Notes under the pieces: generated by a model
Database searches by the model: none
What the model was told of the DNA's origin: nothing
What the model saw: the letters and a program-made list of their open reading frames with translations, nothing else
Shown: positions 49,490 through 63,160 of the stretch, in pieces
Layout of the letters: the number at the start of each line of letters is the position of its first letter
How positions within the stretch are numbered: the first letter of the stretch is position 1
Position numbers and translations under genes: made by a program
Assembly: GCA_009760855.2 (NCBI GenBank)
Contig: WPIO01000321.1
Span: forward strand, 29,529 to 93,528
Length of the DNA stretch: 64,000 nt
DNA from: Cristatella mucedo
Lineage: Eukaryota; Bryozoa; Phylactolaemata; Cristatellidae
Direction: 5' to 3'

Positions 49490-52400
49490 GTGCGAAATGC
49501 TTTAAACATGGTGCAGCACTCTGCTGCCAGTCAGTGCACGCTCCGACATGCAGATTTGAAGTTTCTACATATTCCGCGATCTGCTGCAAACTCGTGCGAA
49601 ACGTGTTATTTACGTGCGAAATGCTTTAAACATGGTGCAGCACTCTGCTGCCAGTCAGCACACGCTCCGACATGCAGATTTGAAGTTTCTACATATTCCG
49701 CGATCTGGTGCGAACTCGTGCGAAACGTGTTATTTACGTGCGAAATGCTTTAAACATGGTGCAGCACTCTGCTGCCAGTCAGTGCACGCTCCGACATGCA
49801 GATTTAAAGTTTCTACATATTCCGCGATCTGCTGCGAACTCGTGCGAAACGTGTTATTTACGTGCGAAATGCTTTAAACATGGTGCAGCACTCTGCTGCC
49901 AGTCAGCACACGCTCCGACATGCAGATTTAAAGTTTCTACATATTCCGCGATCTAGTGCGAACTTGTGCGAAACGTGTTATTTACGTGCGAAATGCTTTA
50001 AACATGGTGCAGCACTCTGCTGCCAGTCAGGGCACGCTCCGACATGCAGATTTGAAGTTTCTACACATTCCGCGATCTGGTGCGAACTCGTGCGAAACGT
50101 GTTATTTACGTGCGAAATGCTTTAAACATGGTGCAGCACTCTGCTGCCAGTCAGTGCACGCTCCGACATGCAGATTTAAAGTTTCTACATATTCCGCGAT
50201 CTGCTGCGAACTTGTGCGAAACGTGTTATTTACGTGCGAAATGCTTTAAACATGGTGCAGCACTCTGCTGCCAGTCAGTGCACGCTCCGACATGCAGATT
50301 TAAAGTTTCTACATATTCCGCGATCTGCTGCGAACTCGTGCGAAACGTGTTATTTACGTGCGAAATGCTTTAAACATTGTGCAGCACTCTGCTGCCAGTC
50401 AGCGCACGCTCCGAAATGCAGATTTGAAGTTTCTACATATTCCGCGATCTGATGCGAACTCGTGCGAAACGTGTTATTACGTGCGAAATGCTTTAAACAT
50501 GGTGCAGCACTCTGCTGCCAGTCAGTGCACGCTCCGACATGCAGATTTAAAGTTTCTACATATTCCGCGATCTGCTGCGAACTTGTGCGAAACGTGTTAT
50601 TTACGTGCGAAATGCTTTAAACATGGTGCAGCACTCTGCTGCCAGTCAGTGCACGCTCCGACATGCAGATTTAAAGTTTCTACATATTCCGCGATCTGGT
50701 GCGAACTTGTGCGAAACGTGTTATTTACGTGCGAAATGCTTTAAACATGGTGCAGCACTCTGCTGCCAGTCAGTGCACGCTCCGAAATGCAGATTTGAAG
50801 TTTCTAAATATTCCGCGATCTGGTGCGAACTCGTGCGAAACGTGTTATTTACGTGCGAAATGCTTTAAACATGGTGCAGCACTCTGCTGCCAGTCAGCTC
50901 ACGCTCCGACATGCAGATTTAAAGTTTCTACATATTCCGCGATCTGCTGCGAACTCGTGCGAAACGTGTTATTTACGTGCGAAATGCTTTAAACATGGTG
51001 CAGCACTCTGCTGCCAGTCAGGGCACGCTCCGACATGCAGATTTGAAGTTTCTACACATTCCGCGATCTGGTGCGAACTCGTGCGAAACGTGTTATTTAC
51101 GTGCGAAATGCTTTAAACATGGTGCAGCACTCTGCTGCCAGTCAGCACACGCTCCGACATGCAGATTTGGAAGTTTCTACATATTCGGCGATCTGCTGCG
51201 AACTCGTGCGAAACGTGTTATTTACGTGCGAAATGCTTTAAACATGGTGCAGCACTCTGCTGCCAGTCAGCACACGCTCCGACATGCAGATTTGAAGTTT
51301 CTACATATTCCGCGATCTGCTGCGAACTCGTGCGAAACGTGTTATTTACGTGCGAAATGCTTTAAACATGGTGCAGCACTCTGCTGCCAGTCAGTGCACG
51401 CTCCGACATGCAGATTTGAAGTTTCTAGATATTCCGCGATCTGCTGCGAACTCGTGCGAAACGTGTTATTTACGTGCGAAATGCTTTAAACATGGTGCAG
51501 CACTCTGCTGCCAGTCAGTGCACGCTCCGACATGCAGATTTGAAGTTTCTACATATTCCGCGATCTGCTGCGAACTCGTGCGAAACGTGTTATTTACGTG
51601 CGAAATGCTTTAAACATGGTGCAGCACTCTGCTGCCAGTCAGTGCACGCTCCGACATGCAGATTTGAAGTTTCTACATATTCCGCGATCTGGTGCGAACT
51701 CGTGCGAAACGTGTTATTTACGTGCGAAATGCTTTAAACATGGTGCAGCACTCTGCTGCCAGTCAGTGCACGCTCCGAAATGCAGATTTAAAGTTTCTAC
51801 ATATTCCGCGATCTGCTGCGAACTTGTGCGAAACGTGTTATTTACGTGCGAAATGCTTTAAACATGGTGCAGCACTCTGCTGCCAGTCAGTGCACGCTCC
51901 GACATGCAGATTTAAAGTTTTTACATATTCCGCGATCTGCTGCGAACTCGTGCGAAACGTGTTATTTACGTGCGAAATGCTTTAAACATGGTGCAGCACT
52001 CTGCTGCCAGTCAGTGCACGCTCCGACATGCAGATTTAAAGTTTCTACATATTCCGCGATCTGGTGCGAACTTGTGCGAAACGTGTTATTTACGTGCGAA
52101 ATGCTTTAAACATGGTGCAGCACTCTGCTGCCAGTCAGCACACGCTCCGACATGCAGATTTGAAGTTTCTAGATATTCCGCGATCTGCTGCGAACTCGTG
52201 CGAAACGTGTTATTTACGTGCGAAATGCTTTAAACATGGTGCAGCACTCTGCTGCCAGTCAGCACACGCTCCGACATGCAGATTTGAAGTTTCTTTATAT
52301 TCCGCGATCTGCTGCGAACTCGTGCGAAACGTGTTATTTACGTGCGAAATGCTTTAAACATGGTGCAGCACTCTGCTGCCAGTCAGTGCACGCTCCGACA

Positions 52401-53584
52401 TGTAGATTTAAAGTTTCTACATATTCCGCGATCTAGTGCGAACTTGTGCGAAACTTGTTATTTACATGCGAAATGCTTTAAACATGGTGCAGCACTCTGC
52501 TGTCAGTCAGTGCACGCTCCGACATGCAGATTTAAAGTTTCTACATATTCCGCGATCTGGTGCGAACTTGTGCGAAACGTGTTATTTACGTGCGAAATGC
52601 TTTAAACATGGTGCAGCACTCTGCTGCCAGTCAGTGCACGCTCCGAAATGCAGATTTAAAGTTTCTACATATTCCGCGATCTGGTGCGAACTCGTGCGAA
52701 ACGTGTTATTTACGTGCGAAATGCTTTAAACATGGTGCAGCACTTTGTTGCCAGCCAGCTCACGCTCCGACATGCAGATTTAAAGTTTCTACATATTCCG
52801 CGATCTGCTGCGAACTCGTGCCAAAAACGTGTTATTTACGTGCGAAATGCTTTAAACATGGTGCAGCACTCTGCTGCCAGTCAGTGCACGCTCCGACATG
52901 CAGATTTGAAGTTTCTACATATTCCGCGATCTGGTGCGAACTCGTGCGAAACGTGTTATTTACGTGCGAAATGCTTTAAACATGGTGCAGCACTCTGCTG
53001 CCAGTCAGCACACGCTCCGAAAATGCAGATTGGAAGTTTCTAGATATTCCGCGATCTGCTGCGAAACTGTGCGAAACGTGTTATTTACGTGCGAAATGCT
53101 TTAAACATGGTGCAGCACTCTGCTGCAAGTCAGCACACGCTCCGACATGCAGATTTAAAGTTTCTAGATATTCCGCGATCTGCTGCGAACTCGTGCGAAA
53201 CGTGTTATTTACGTGCGAAATGCTTTAAACATGGTGCAGCACTCTGCTGCCAGTCAGCACACGCTCCGACATGCAGATTGGAAGTTTCTAGATATTCCGC
53301 GATCTGCTGCGAACTCGTGCGAAACGTGTTATTTACGTGCGAAATGCTTTAAACATGGTGCAGCACTCTGCTGCCAGTCAGCACACGCTCCGACATGCAG
53401 ATTGGAAGTTTCTAGATATTCCGCGATCTGCTGCGAACTCGTGCGAAACGTGTTATTTACGTGCGAAATGCTTTAAACATGGTGCAGCACTCTGCTGCCA
53501 GTCAGTGCACGCTCCGACATGCAGATTTGAAGTTTCTACATATTCCGCGATCTGGTGCGAACTCGTGCGAAACGTGTTATTTAC

Positions 53585-53701
53585 GTGCGAAATGCTTTAA
53601 ACATGGTGCAGCACTCTGCTGCCATCACGCTCCGACATGCAGATTTGAAGTTTCTATATTTCCGCGATCTGCTGCAAACTCGTGCGAAACGTGTTATTTA
53701 C
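53585..53701 (+). repeat. Short irregular monomer, 117 bp
   Basis: GCTGCCATCACGCTCC lacks most of the GTCAGTGCAC stretch, and GTTTCTATATTTCCGCG has a small loss downstream. Net loss is 7 bp. Confidence 0.85.
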
Positions 53702-54698
53702 GTGCGAAATGCTTTAAACATGGTGCAGCACTCTGCTGCCAGTCAGTGCACGCTCCGACATGCAGATTTAAAGTTTCTACATATTCCGCGATCTGATGCG
53801 AACTTGTGCGAAACGTGTTATTTACGTGCGAAATGCTTTAAACATGGTGCAGCACTCTGCTGCCAGTCAGCACACGCTCCGACATGCAGATTTGAAGTTT
53901 CTAGATATTCCGCGATCTGGTGCGAACTCGTGCGAAACGTGTTATTTACGTGCGAAATGCTTTAAACATGGTGCAGCACTCTGCTGCCAGTCAGGGCACG
54001 CTCCGACGACATGCAGATTTAAAGTTTCTACATATTCCGCGATCTGCTGCAAACTCGTGCGAAACGTGTTATTTACGTGCGAAATGCTTTAAACATGGTG
54101 CAGCACTCTGCTGCCAGTCAGTGCACGCTCCGACATGCAGATTTAAAGTTTCTACATATTCCGCGATCTGATGCGAACTTGTGCGAAACGTGTTATTTAC
54201 GTGCGAAATGCTTTAAACTTTGTGCAGCACTCTGCTGCCAGTCAGCACACGCTCCGACATGCAGAGATTGAAAGTTTCTAGATATTCCGCGATCTGGTGC
54301 GAACTCGTGCGAAACGTGTTATTTACGTGCGAAATGCTTTAAACATTGTGCAGGACTCTGCTGCCAGTCAGCACACGCTCCGACGTGCAGATTTGAAGTT
54401 TCTAGATATTCCGCGATCTGCTCCGAACTCGTGCGAAACGTGTTATTTACGTGCGAAATGCTTTAAACATGGTGCAGCACTCTGCTGCCAGTCAGTGCAC
54501 GCTCCGACATGCAGATTTAAAGTTTCTACATATTCCGCGATCTGGTGCGAACTTGTGCGAAACGTGTTATTTACGTGCGAAATGCTTTAAACATGGTGCA
54601 GCACTCTGCTGCCAGTCAGTGCACGCTCCGACATGCAGATTTAAAGTTTCTACATATTCCGCGATCTGGTGCGAACTTGTGCGAAACGTGTTATTTAC

Positions 54699-54822
54699 GT
54701 GCGAAATGCTTTAAACATGGTGCAGCACTCTGCTGCCAGTCAGTGCACGCTCCAAAATGCAGACTTGAAGTTTCTAAATATTCCGCGATTTGCTGCGAAC
54801 TCGTGCGAAACGTGTTATTTAC
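54699..54822 (+). repeat. Class V5 monomer (example)
   Basis: Carries CCAAAATGCAGACTTG and CTAAATATTCCGCGATTTG. It is followed by GTTCGATATGC. It appears identical to the copy at 55921-56044. Six clear copies exist (14251, 43904, 47626, 54699, 55921, 63831), always as place 5 of the 10-monomer series where that series is complete. Confidence 0.88.
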
Positions 54823-55070
54823 GTTCGATATGCTTTAAACATGGTGCAGCACTTTGTTGCCAGCCAGCTCACGCTCCGACATGCAGATTTAAAGTTTCTA
54901 CATATTCCGCGATCTGCTGCGAACTCGTGCCAAACGTGTTATTAACGTGCGAAATGCTTTAAACATGGTGCAGCAATCTGCTGCATGTCAGGGCACGCTC
55001 CGACATGCAGATTTGAAGTTTCTACATATTCCGCGATCTGCTGCAAACTCGTGCGAAACGTGTTATTTAC

Positions 55071-55176
55071 GTGCGAAATGCATTAAACATGGTGCAGCAC
55101 TCTGCTGACATGCAGCATTTGAAGTTTTTACATATTCCGCGATCTGCTGCGAACTCGTGCGAAACGTGTTATTTAC
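55071..55176 (+). repeat. Short irregular monomer, 106 bp
   Basis: An 18-bp deletion joins CTCTGCTG to ACATGCAG near 55107. The homologous position in copy 2 of the HOR (56293) is a full-length V2, so the deletion arose after the HOR formed. Confidence 0.9.
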
Positions 55177-55424
55177 GTGCGAAATGCTTTAAACATGGTG
55201 CAGAACTCTGCTGCCAGTCAGGGCACGCTCCGACATGCAGATTTGAAGTTTCTACACATTCCGCGATCTGGTGCGAACTTGTGCGAAACGTGTTATTTAC
55301 GTGCGAAATGCTTTAAACATGGTGCAGCACTCTGCTGCCAGTCAGTGCACGCTCCGACATGCAGATTTAAAGTTTCTACATATTCCGCGATCTGATGCGA
55401 ACTTGTGCGAAACGTGTTATTTAC

Positions 55425-56664
55425 GTGCGAAATGCTTTAAACTTTGTGCAGCACTCTGCTGCCAGTCAGCACACGCTCCGACATGCAGATTTAAAGTTTC
55501 TACATATTCCGCGATCTGGTGCGAACTCGTGCGAAACGTGTTATTTACGTGCGAAATGCTTAAAACATTGTGCAGCACTCTGCTGCCAGTCAGCACACGC
55601 TCCGACATGCAGATTTGAAGTTTCTAGATATTCCGCGATCTGCTGCGAACTCGTGCGAAACGTGTTATTTACGTGCGAAATGCTTAAAACATGGTGCAGC
55701 ACTCTGCTGCCAGTCAGTGCACGCTCCGACATGCAGATTTAAAGTTTCTACATATTCCGCGATCTGGTGCGAACTTGTGCGAAACGTGTTATTTACGTGC
55801 GAAATGCTTTAAACATGGTGCAGCACTCTGCTGCCAGTCAGTGCACGCTCCGACATGCAGATTTAAAGTTTCTACATATTCCGCGATCTGGTGCGAACTT
55901 GTGCGAAACGTGTTATTTACGTGCGAAATGCTTTAAACATGGTGCAGCACTCTGCTGCCAGTCAGTGCACGCTCCAAAATGCAGACTTGAAGTTTCTAAA
56001 TATTCCGCGATTTGCTGCGAACTCGTGCGAAACGTGTTATTTACGTTCGATATGCTTTAAACATGGTGCAGCACTTTGTTGCCTGCCAGCTCACGCTCCG
56101 ACATGCAGATTTAAAGTTTCTACATATTCCGCAATCTGCTGCGAACTCGTGCCAAACGTGTTATTAACGTGCGAAATGCTTTAAACATGGTGCAGCACTC
56201 TGCTGCATGTCAGGGCACGCTCCGAGATGCAGATTTAAAGTTTCTACATATTCCGCGATCTGCTGCAAACTCGTGCGAAACGTGTTATTTTCGTGCGAAA
56301 TGCATTAAACATGGTGCAGCACTCTGCTGCAAGTCAGCACACGCTCCAACAGGCAGATTGGAAGTTTCTAGACATTCCGCGATCTGCTCCGAACTATTGC
56401 GAAACGTGTTATTTACGTGCGAAATGCTTCAAACATGGTGCAGCACTATGCTGCATGTCAGGGCACGCTCCGAGATGCAGATTTAAAGTTTCTACATATT
56501 CCGCGATCTGCTGCAAACTCGTGCGAAACGTGTTATTTACGTGCGAAATGCTTTAAACATGGTGCAGCACTCTGCTGCCAGTCAGTGCACGCTCCGACAT
56601 GCAGATTTAAAGTTTCTACATATTCCGCGATCTGATGCGAACTTGTGCGAAACGTGTTATTTAC
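55425..56664 (+). repeat. 1240-bp higher-order repeat, copy 2
   Basis: Ten full-length monomers: 55425 (V6), 55549 (CA, CTAGAT, GCTTAAAAC), 55673 (T, GCTTAAAAC), 55797 (T), 55921 (V5), 56045 (V4), 56169 (V1), 56293 (V2), 56417 (V1 with CACTATGC) and 56541 (T with GATGCG). The total is exactly 10 x 124 bp. Confidence 0.9.
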
Positions 56665-57161
56665 GTGCGAAATGCTTTAAACTTTGTGCAGCACTCTGCT
56701 GCCAGTCAGCACACGCTCCGACATGCAGATTTGAAGTTTCTAGATATTCCGCGATCTGGTGCGAACTCGTGCGAAACGTGTTATTTACGTGCGAAATGCT
56801 TTAAACATGGTGCAGCACTCTGCTGCCAGTCAGCACACGCTCCGACATGCAGATTTGAAGTTTCTAGATATTCCGCGATCTGGCTGCGAACTCGTGCGAA
56901 ACGTGTTATTTACCTGCGAAATGCTTAAAACATGGTGCAGCACTCTGCTGCCAGTCAGTGCACGCTCCGACATGCAGATTTAAAGTTTCTACATATTCCG
57001 CGATCTGGTGCGAACTTGTGCGAAACGTGTTATTTACGTGCGAAATGCTTTAAACATGGTGCAGCACTCTGCTGCCAGTCAGTGCACGCTCCGACATGCA
57101 GATTTAAAGTTTCTACATATTCCGCGATCTGGTGCGAACTTGTGCGAAACGTGTTATTTAC
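56665..57161 (+). repeat. 1240-bp higher-order repeat, copy 3 (first four monomers)
   Basis: V6 (56665), CA with CTAGAT (56789), GCTTAAAAC-T (56914) and T (57038) match places 1 to 4. At 57162 the expected V5 is replaced by a canonical TG, CTAGAT monomer, so the HOR is cut at a monomer border and homogenised sequence begins. Confidence 0.85.
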
Positions 57162-60100
57162 GTGCGAAATGCTTTAAACATGGTGCAGCACTCTGCTGCC
57201 AGTCAGTGCACGCTCCGACATGCAGATTTGAAGTTTCTAGATATTCCGCGATCTGCTGCGAACTCGTGCGAAACGTGTTATTTACGTGCGAAATGCTTTA
57301 AACATGGTGCAGCACTCTGCTGCCAGTCAGCACACGCTCCGACATGCAGATTTCAAAGTTTCTACATATTCCGCGATCTGCTGCGAACTCGTGCGAAACG
57401 TGTTATTTACGTGCGAAATGCTTTAAACATGGTGCAGCACTCTGCTGCCAGTCAGTGCACGCTCCGACATGCAGATTGGAAGTTTTCTACATTCCGCGAT
57501 CTGCTGCGAACTCGTGCGAAACGTGTTATTTACGTGCGAAATGCTTTAAACATGGTGCAGCACTCTGCTGCCAGTCAGCAGCACGCTCCGACATGCAGAT
57601 TTGAAGTTTCTACATATTCCGCGATCTGCTGCGAACTCGTGCGAAACGTGTTATTTACGTGCGAAATGCTTTAAACATGGTGCAGCACTCTGCTGCCAGT
57701 CAGTGCACGCTCCGACATGCAGATTTGAAGTTTCTACATATTCCGCGATCTGCTGCGAACTCGTGCGAAACGTGTTATTTACGTGCGAAATGCTTTAAAC
57801 ATGGTGCAGCACTCTGCTGCCAGTCAGTGCACGCTCCGACATGCAGATTTAAAGTTTCTACATATTCCGCGATCTGGTGCGAACTTGTGCGAAACGTGTT
57901 ATTTACGTGCGAAATGCTTTAAACATGGTGCAGCACTCTGCTGCCAGTCAGGGCACGCTCCGACATGCAGATTTAAAGTTTCTACATATTCCGCGATCTG
58001 CTGCGAACTCGTGCGAAACGTGTTATTTACGTGCGAAATGCTTTAAACATGGTGCAGCACTCTGCTGCCAGTCAGTGCACGCTCCGACATGCAGATTTAA
58101 AGTTTCTACATATTCCGCGATCTGCTGCGAACTCGTGCGAAACGTGTTATTTACGTGCGAAATGCTTTAAAAACATGGTGCAGCACTCTGCTGCCAGTCA
58201 GTGCACGCTCCGACATGCAGATTTAAAGTTTCTACATATTCCGCGATCTGGTGCGAACTTGTGCGAAACGTGTTATTTACGTGCGAAATGCTTTAAACAT
58301 GGTGCAGCACTCTGCTGCCAGTCAGTGCACGCTCCGACATGCAGATTTGAAGTTTCTACATATTCCGCGATCTGCTGCGAACTCGTGCGAAACGTGTTAT
58401 TTACGTGCGAAATGCTTTAAACATGGTGCAGCACTCTGCTGCCAGTCAGCGCACGCTCCGACATGCAGATTTAAAGTTTCTACATATTCCGCGATCTGCT
58501 GCGAACTCGTGCGAAACGTGTTATTTACGTGCGAAATGCTTTAAACATGGTGCAGCACTCTGCTGCCAGTCAGTGCACGCTCCGACATGCAGATTTGAAG
58601 TTTCTACATATTCCGCGATCTGCTGCGAACTTGTGCGAAACGTGTTATTTACGTGCGAAATGCTTTAAACATGGTGCAGCACTCTGCTGCCAGTCAGCAC
58701 ACGCTCCGACATGCAGATTTGAAGTTTCTACATATTCCGCGATCTGCTGCGAACTCGTGCGAAACGTGTTATTTACGTGCGAAATGCTTTAAACATGGTG
58801 CAGCACTCTGCTGCCAGTCAGCACACGCTCCGACATGCAGATTTGGAAGTGTCTAGAGATTCCGCGATCTGCTGCGAACTCGTGCGAAACGTGTTATTTA
58901 CGTGCGAAATGCTTTAAACATGGTGCAGCACTCTGCTGCCAGTCAGTGCACGCTCCGACATGCAGATTTGAAGTTTCTACATATTCCGCGATCTGGTGCG
59001 AACTTGTGCGAAACGTGTTATTTACGTGCGAAATGCTTTAAACATGGTGCAGCACTCTGCTGCCAGTCAGTGCACGCTCCGACATGCAGATTTAAAGTTT
59101 CTACATATTCCGCGATCTGCTGCGAACTTGTGCGAAACGTGTTATTTACGTGCGAAATGCTTTAAACATGGTGCAGCACTCTGCTGCCAGTCAGTGCACG
59201 CTCCGACATGCAGATTTGAAGTTTCTACATATTCCGCGATCTGGTGCGAACTCGTGCGAAACGTGTTATTTACGTGCGAAATGCTTTAAACATGGTGCAG
59301 CACTCTGCTGCCAGTCAGTGCACGCTCCGAAATGCAGATTTGAAGTTTCTACATATTCCGCGATCTGCTGCGAACTCGTGCGAAACGTGTTATTTACGTG
59401 CGAAATGCTTTAAACATGGTGCAGCACTCTGCTGCCAGTCAGGGCACGCTCCGACATGCAGATTTAAAGTTTCTACATATTCCGCGATCTGCTGCTGCAA
59501 ACTCGTGCGAAACGTGTTATTTACGTGCGAAATGCTTTAAACATGGTGCAGCACTCTGCTGCCAGTCAGTGCACGCTCCGACATGCAGATTTAAAGTTTC
59601 TACATATTCCGCGATCTGATGCGAACTTGTGCGAAACGTGTTATTTACGTGCGAAATGCTTTAAACATGGTGCAGCACTCTGCTGCCAGTCAGCACACGC
59701 TCCGACATGCAGATTTAAAGTTTCTAGATATTCCGCGATCTGCTGCGAACTCGTGCGAAACGTGTTATTTACGTGCGAAATGCTTTAAACATGGTGCAGC
59801 ACTCTGCTGCCAGTCAGGGCACGCTCCGACATGCAGATTTAAAGTTTCTACATATTCCGCGATCTGCTGCGAACTCGTGCGAAACGTGTTATTTACGTGC
59901 GAAATGCTTTAAACATGGTGCAGCACTCTGCTGCCAGTCAGTGCACGCTCCGACATGCAGATTTAAAGTTTCTACATATTCCGCGATCTGGTGCGAACTT
60001 GTGCGAAACGTGTTATTTACGTGCGAAATGCTTTAAAACATGGTGCAGCACTCTGCTGCAGTCAGTGCACGCTCCGACATGCAGATTTTGAAGTTTCTAG

Positions 60101-61264
60101 ATATTCCGCGATCTGCTGCGAACTCGTGCGAAACGTGTTATTTACGTGCGAAATGCTTTAAACATGGTGCAGCACTCTGCTGCCAGTCAGTGCACGCTCC
60201 GACATGCAGATTTAAAGTTTCTACATATTCCGCGATCTGCTGCGAACTTGTGCGAAACGTGTTATTTACGTGCGAAATGCTTTAAACATGGTGCAGCACT
60301 CTGCTGCCAGTCAGCACACGCTCCGACATGCAGATTTAAAGTTTCTAGATATTCCGCGATCTGGTGCGAACTCGTGCGAAACGTGTTATTTACGTGCGAA
60401 ATGCTTTAAACATGGTGCAGCACTCTGCTGCCAGTCAGCACACGCTCCGACATGCAGATTTGAAGTTTCTAGATATTCCGCGATCTGCTCCGAACTCGTG
60501 CGAAACGTGTTATTTACGTGCGAAATGCTTACAAACATGGTGCAGCACTCTGCTGCCAGTCAGTGCACGCTCCGACATGCAGATTTAAAGTTTCTACATA
60601 TTCCGCGATCTGGTGCGAACTCGTGCGAAACGTGTTATTTACGTGCGAAATGCTTTAAACATGGTGCAGCACTCTGCTGCCAGTCAGTGCACGCTCCGAC
60701 ATGCAGATTTAAAGTTTTCTACATATTCCGCGATCTGGCTGCGAACTTGTGCGAAACGTGTTATTTACGTGCGAAATGCTTTAAACATGGTGCAGCACTC
60801 TGCTGCCAGTCAGTGCACGCTCCGAAATGCAGATTTGAAGTTTCTACATATTCCGCGATCTGCTGCGAACTCGTGCGAAACGTGTTATTTACGTGCGGAA
60901 TGCTTTAAACATGGTGCAGCACTCTGCTGCCAGTCAGCGCACGCTCCGACATGCAGATTTAAAGTTTCTACATATTCCGCGATCTGGTGCGAACTCGTGC
61001 GAAACGTGTTATTTACGTGCGAAATGCTTTAAACATGGTGCAGCACTCTGCTGCCAGTCAGGGCACGCTCCGACATGCAGATTTAAAGTTTCTACATATT
61101 CCGCGATCTGGTGCGAACTCGTGCGAAACGTGTTATTTACGTGCGAAATGCTTTAAACATGGTGCAGCACTCTGCTGCCAGTCAGCACACGCTCCGACAT
61201 GCAGATTTGAAGTTTCTAGATATTCCGCGATCTGCTGCGAACTCGTGCGAAACGTGTTATTTAC
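57162..61264 (+). repeat. Homogenised block 6
   Basis: Canonical monomers with TG prevailing and CA or GG mixed in; no V1, V2, V3 or V4 copy seen. Small slips include AGTTTTCTACATTCC near 57482, TTTAAAAAC near 58168, GCTGCTGC near 59488 and GGCTGCG near 60737. Confidence 0.65.
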
Positions 61265-62878
61265 GTGCGAAATGCATTAAACATGGTGCAGCACTCTGCT
61301 GCAAGTCAGAACACGCTCCGACAGGCAGATTGGAAGTTTCTACATATTCCGCGATCTGCTGCAAACTCGTGCGAAACGTGTTATTTACGTGCGAAATGCT
61401 TTAAACATGGTGCAGCACTCTGCTGCCAGTCAGTGCACGCTCCGACATGCAGATTTAAAGTTTCTACATATTCCGCGATCTGATGCGAACTTGTGCGAAA
61501 CGTGTTATTTACGTGCGAAATGCTTTAAACATTGTGCAGCACTCTGCTGCCAGTCAGCACACGCTCCGACATGCAGATTTGAAAGTTTCTAGATATTCCG
61601 CGATCTGGTGCGAACTCGTGCGAAACGTGTTATTTACGTGCGAAATGCTTTAAACATGGTGCAGCACTCTGCTGCCAGTCAGCACACGCTCCGACATGCA
61701 GATTTGAAGTTTCTAGATATTCCGCGATCTGCTGCGAACTCGTGCGAAACGTGTTATTACCGTGCGAAATGCTTTAAACATGGTGCAGCACTCTGCTGCA
61801 TGTCAGAACACGCTCCGACATGCAGATTTGAAGTTTCTACATATTCCGCGATCTGCTGCAAACTCGTGCGAAACGTGTTATTTACGTGCGAAATGCTTTA
61901 AACATGGTGCAGCACTCTGCTGCAAGTCAGCACACGCTCCGACAGGCAGATTGGAAGTTTCTAGACATTCCGCGATCTGCTCCGAACTCTTGCGAAACGT
62001 GTTATTTACGTGCGAAATGCTTTAAACATGGTGCAGCACTCTGCTGCCAGTCAGCACACGCTCCGAAATGCAGATTTGACGTTTCTACATATTCCGCGAT
62101 CTGGTGCGAACTCGTGCGAAACGTGTTATTTACGTGCGAAATGCTTTAAACATGGTGCAGCACTCTGCTGCATGTCAGTGCACGCTCCGACATGCAGATT
62201 TAAAGTTTCTACATATTCCGCGATCTGCTGCGAACTTGTGCGAAACGTGTTATTTACGTGCGAAATGCTTTAAACATGGTGCAGCACTCTGCTGCAAGTC
62301 AGCACACGCTCCGACAGGCAGATTGGAAGTTTCTAGACATTCCGCGATCTGCTCCGAACTCTTGCGAAACGTGTTATTTACGTGCGAAATGCTTTAAACA
62401 TTGTGCAGCACTCTGCTGCCAGTCAGTGCACGCTCCGACATGCAGATTTAAAGTTTCTACATATTCCGCGATCTGGTGCGAACTCGTGCGAAACGTGTTA
62501 TTTACGTGCGAAATGCTTTAAACATGGTGCAGCACTCTGCTGCCAGTCAGTGCACGCTCCGACATGCAGATTTAAAGTTTCTACATATTCCGCGATCTGA
62601 TGCGAACTTGTGCGAAAAGTGTTATTTACGTGCGAAATGCTTTTAAACATGGTGCAGCACTCTGCTGCCAGTCAGCGCACGCTCCGACATGCAGATTTAA
62701 AGTTTCTACATATTCCGCGATCTGCTGCAAACTCGTGCGAAACGTGTTATTTACGTGCGAAATGCTTTAAACATGGTGCAGCACTCTGCTGCCAGTCAGT
62801 GCACGCTCCGACATGCAGATTTAAAGTTTCTACATATTCCGCGATCTGGTGCGAACTTGTGCGAAACGTGTTATTTAC

Positions 62879-62908
62879 GTGCGAAATTGTGCGAAACGTG
62901 TTATTTAC
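62879..62908 (+). repeat. 30-bp tandem duplication
   Basis: A 30-bp segment starting TTGTGCGAAACG is present twice in a row before the next monomer, giving a 30-bp mini-unit. The boundary falls at GTGCGAAA, part of the internal 9-bp direct repeat CGTGCGAAA, which may have primed the slip. Confidence 0.9.
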
Positions 62909-63160
62909 GTGCGAAATGCTTTAAACATGGTGCAGCACTCTGCTGCATGTCAGGGCACACGCTCCGACTTGCAGATTTAAAGTTTCTACATATTCCGCGA
63001 TCTGCTGCGAACTCGTGCGCAAAACGTGTTATTTACGTGCGAAATGCTTTAAACATGGTGCAGCACTCTGCTGCAAGTCAGCACACGCTCCGACAGGCAG
63101 ATTGGAAGTTTCTAGACATTCCGCGATCTGCTCCGAACTTGTGCGAAACGTGTTACTTAC

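Larger units (their letters stand above)
47874..54200 (+). repeat. Homogenised block 5, T-dominated
   Basis: Canonical monomers in which TG at 46-47 prevails; for example seven monomers in a row from 48869 to about 49613 are TG. Only one V4 copy (52714) occurs. Adjacent copies are often identical or differ at one or two sites, suggesting recent local amplification. A GCT triplet gain (47908) and a GAC triplet gain (54005) are the main slips. Confidence 0.7.
54201..55424 (+). repeat. 1240-bp higher-order repeat, copy 1 (1224 bp)
   Basis: Ten units start at 54201 (V6), 54327 (CATTGTGCAGG, CTAGAT), 54451 (T), 54575 (T), 54699 (V5), 54823 (V4), 54947 (V1), 55071 (deleted copy), 55177 (GG, CACATT) and 55301 (T with GATGCG). 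The length differs from 1240 by an 18-bp deletion in the eighth monomer and a 2-bp gain in the first. Places 3 to 6 differ from copy 2 at only three bases in 496. Confidence 0.9.
54201..57161 (+). repeat. Variant-rich block 6: tandem 10-monomer HOR
   Basis: Two full copies and a four-monomer third copy of a 10-monomer repeat, described individually. The V6 marker AAACTTTGTG lies at 54215, 55439 and 56679, spacings of 1224 and 1240 bp. Confidence 0.88.

Noticed and set aside
54201-57161. Transposon-derived tandem duplication
   Set aside because: No terminal inverted repeats, target-site duplications or protein-coding remnants accompany the 1240-bp units; they consist solely of satellite monomers.
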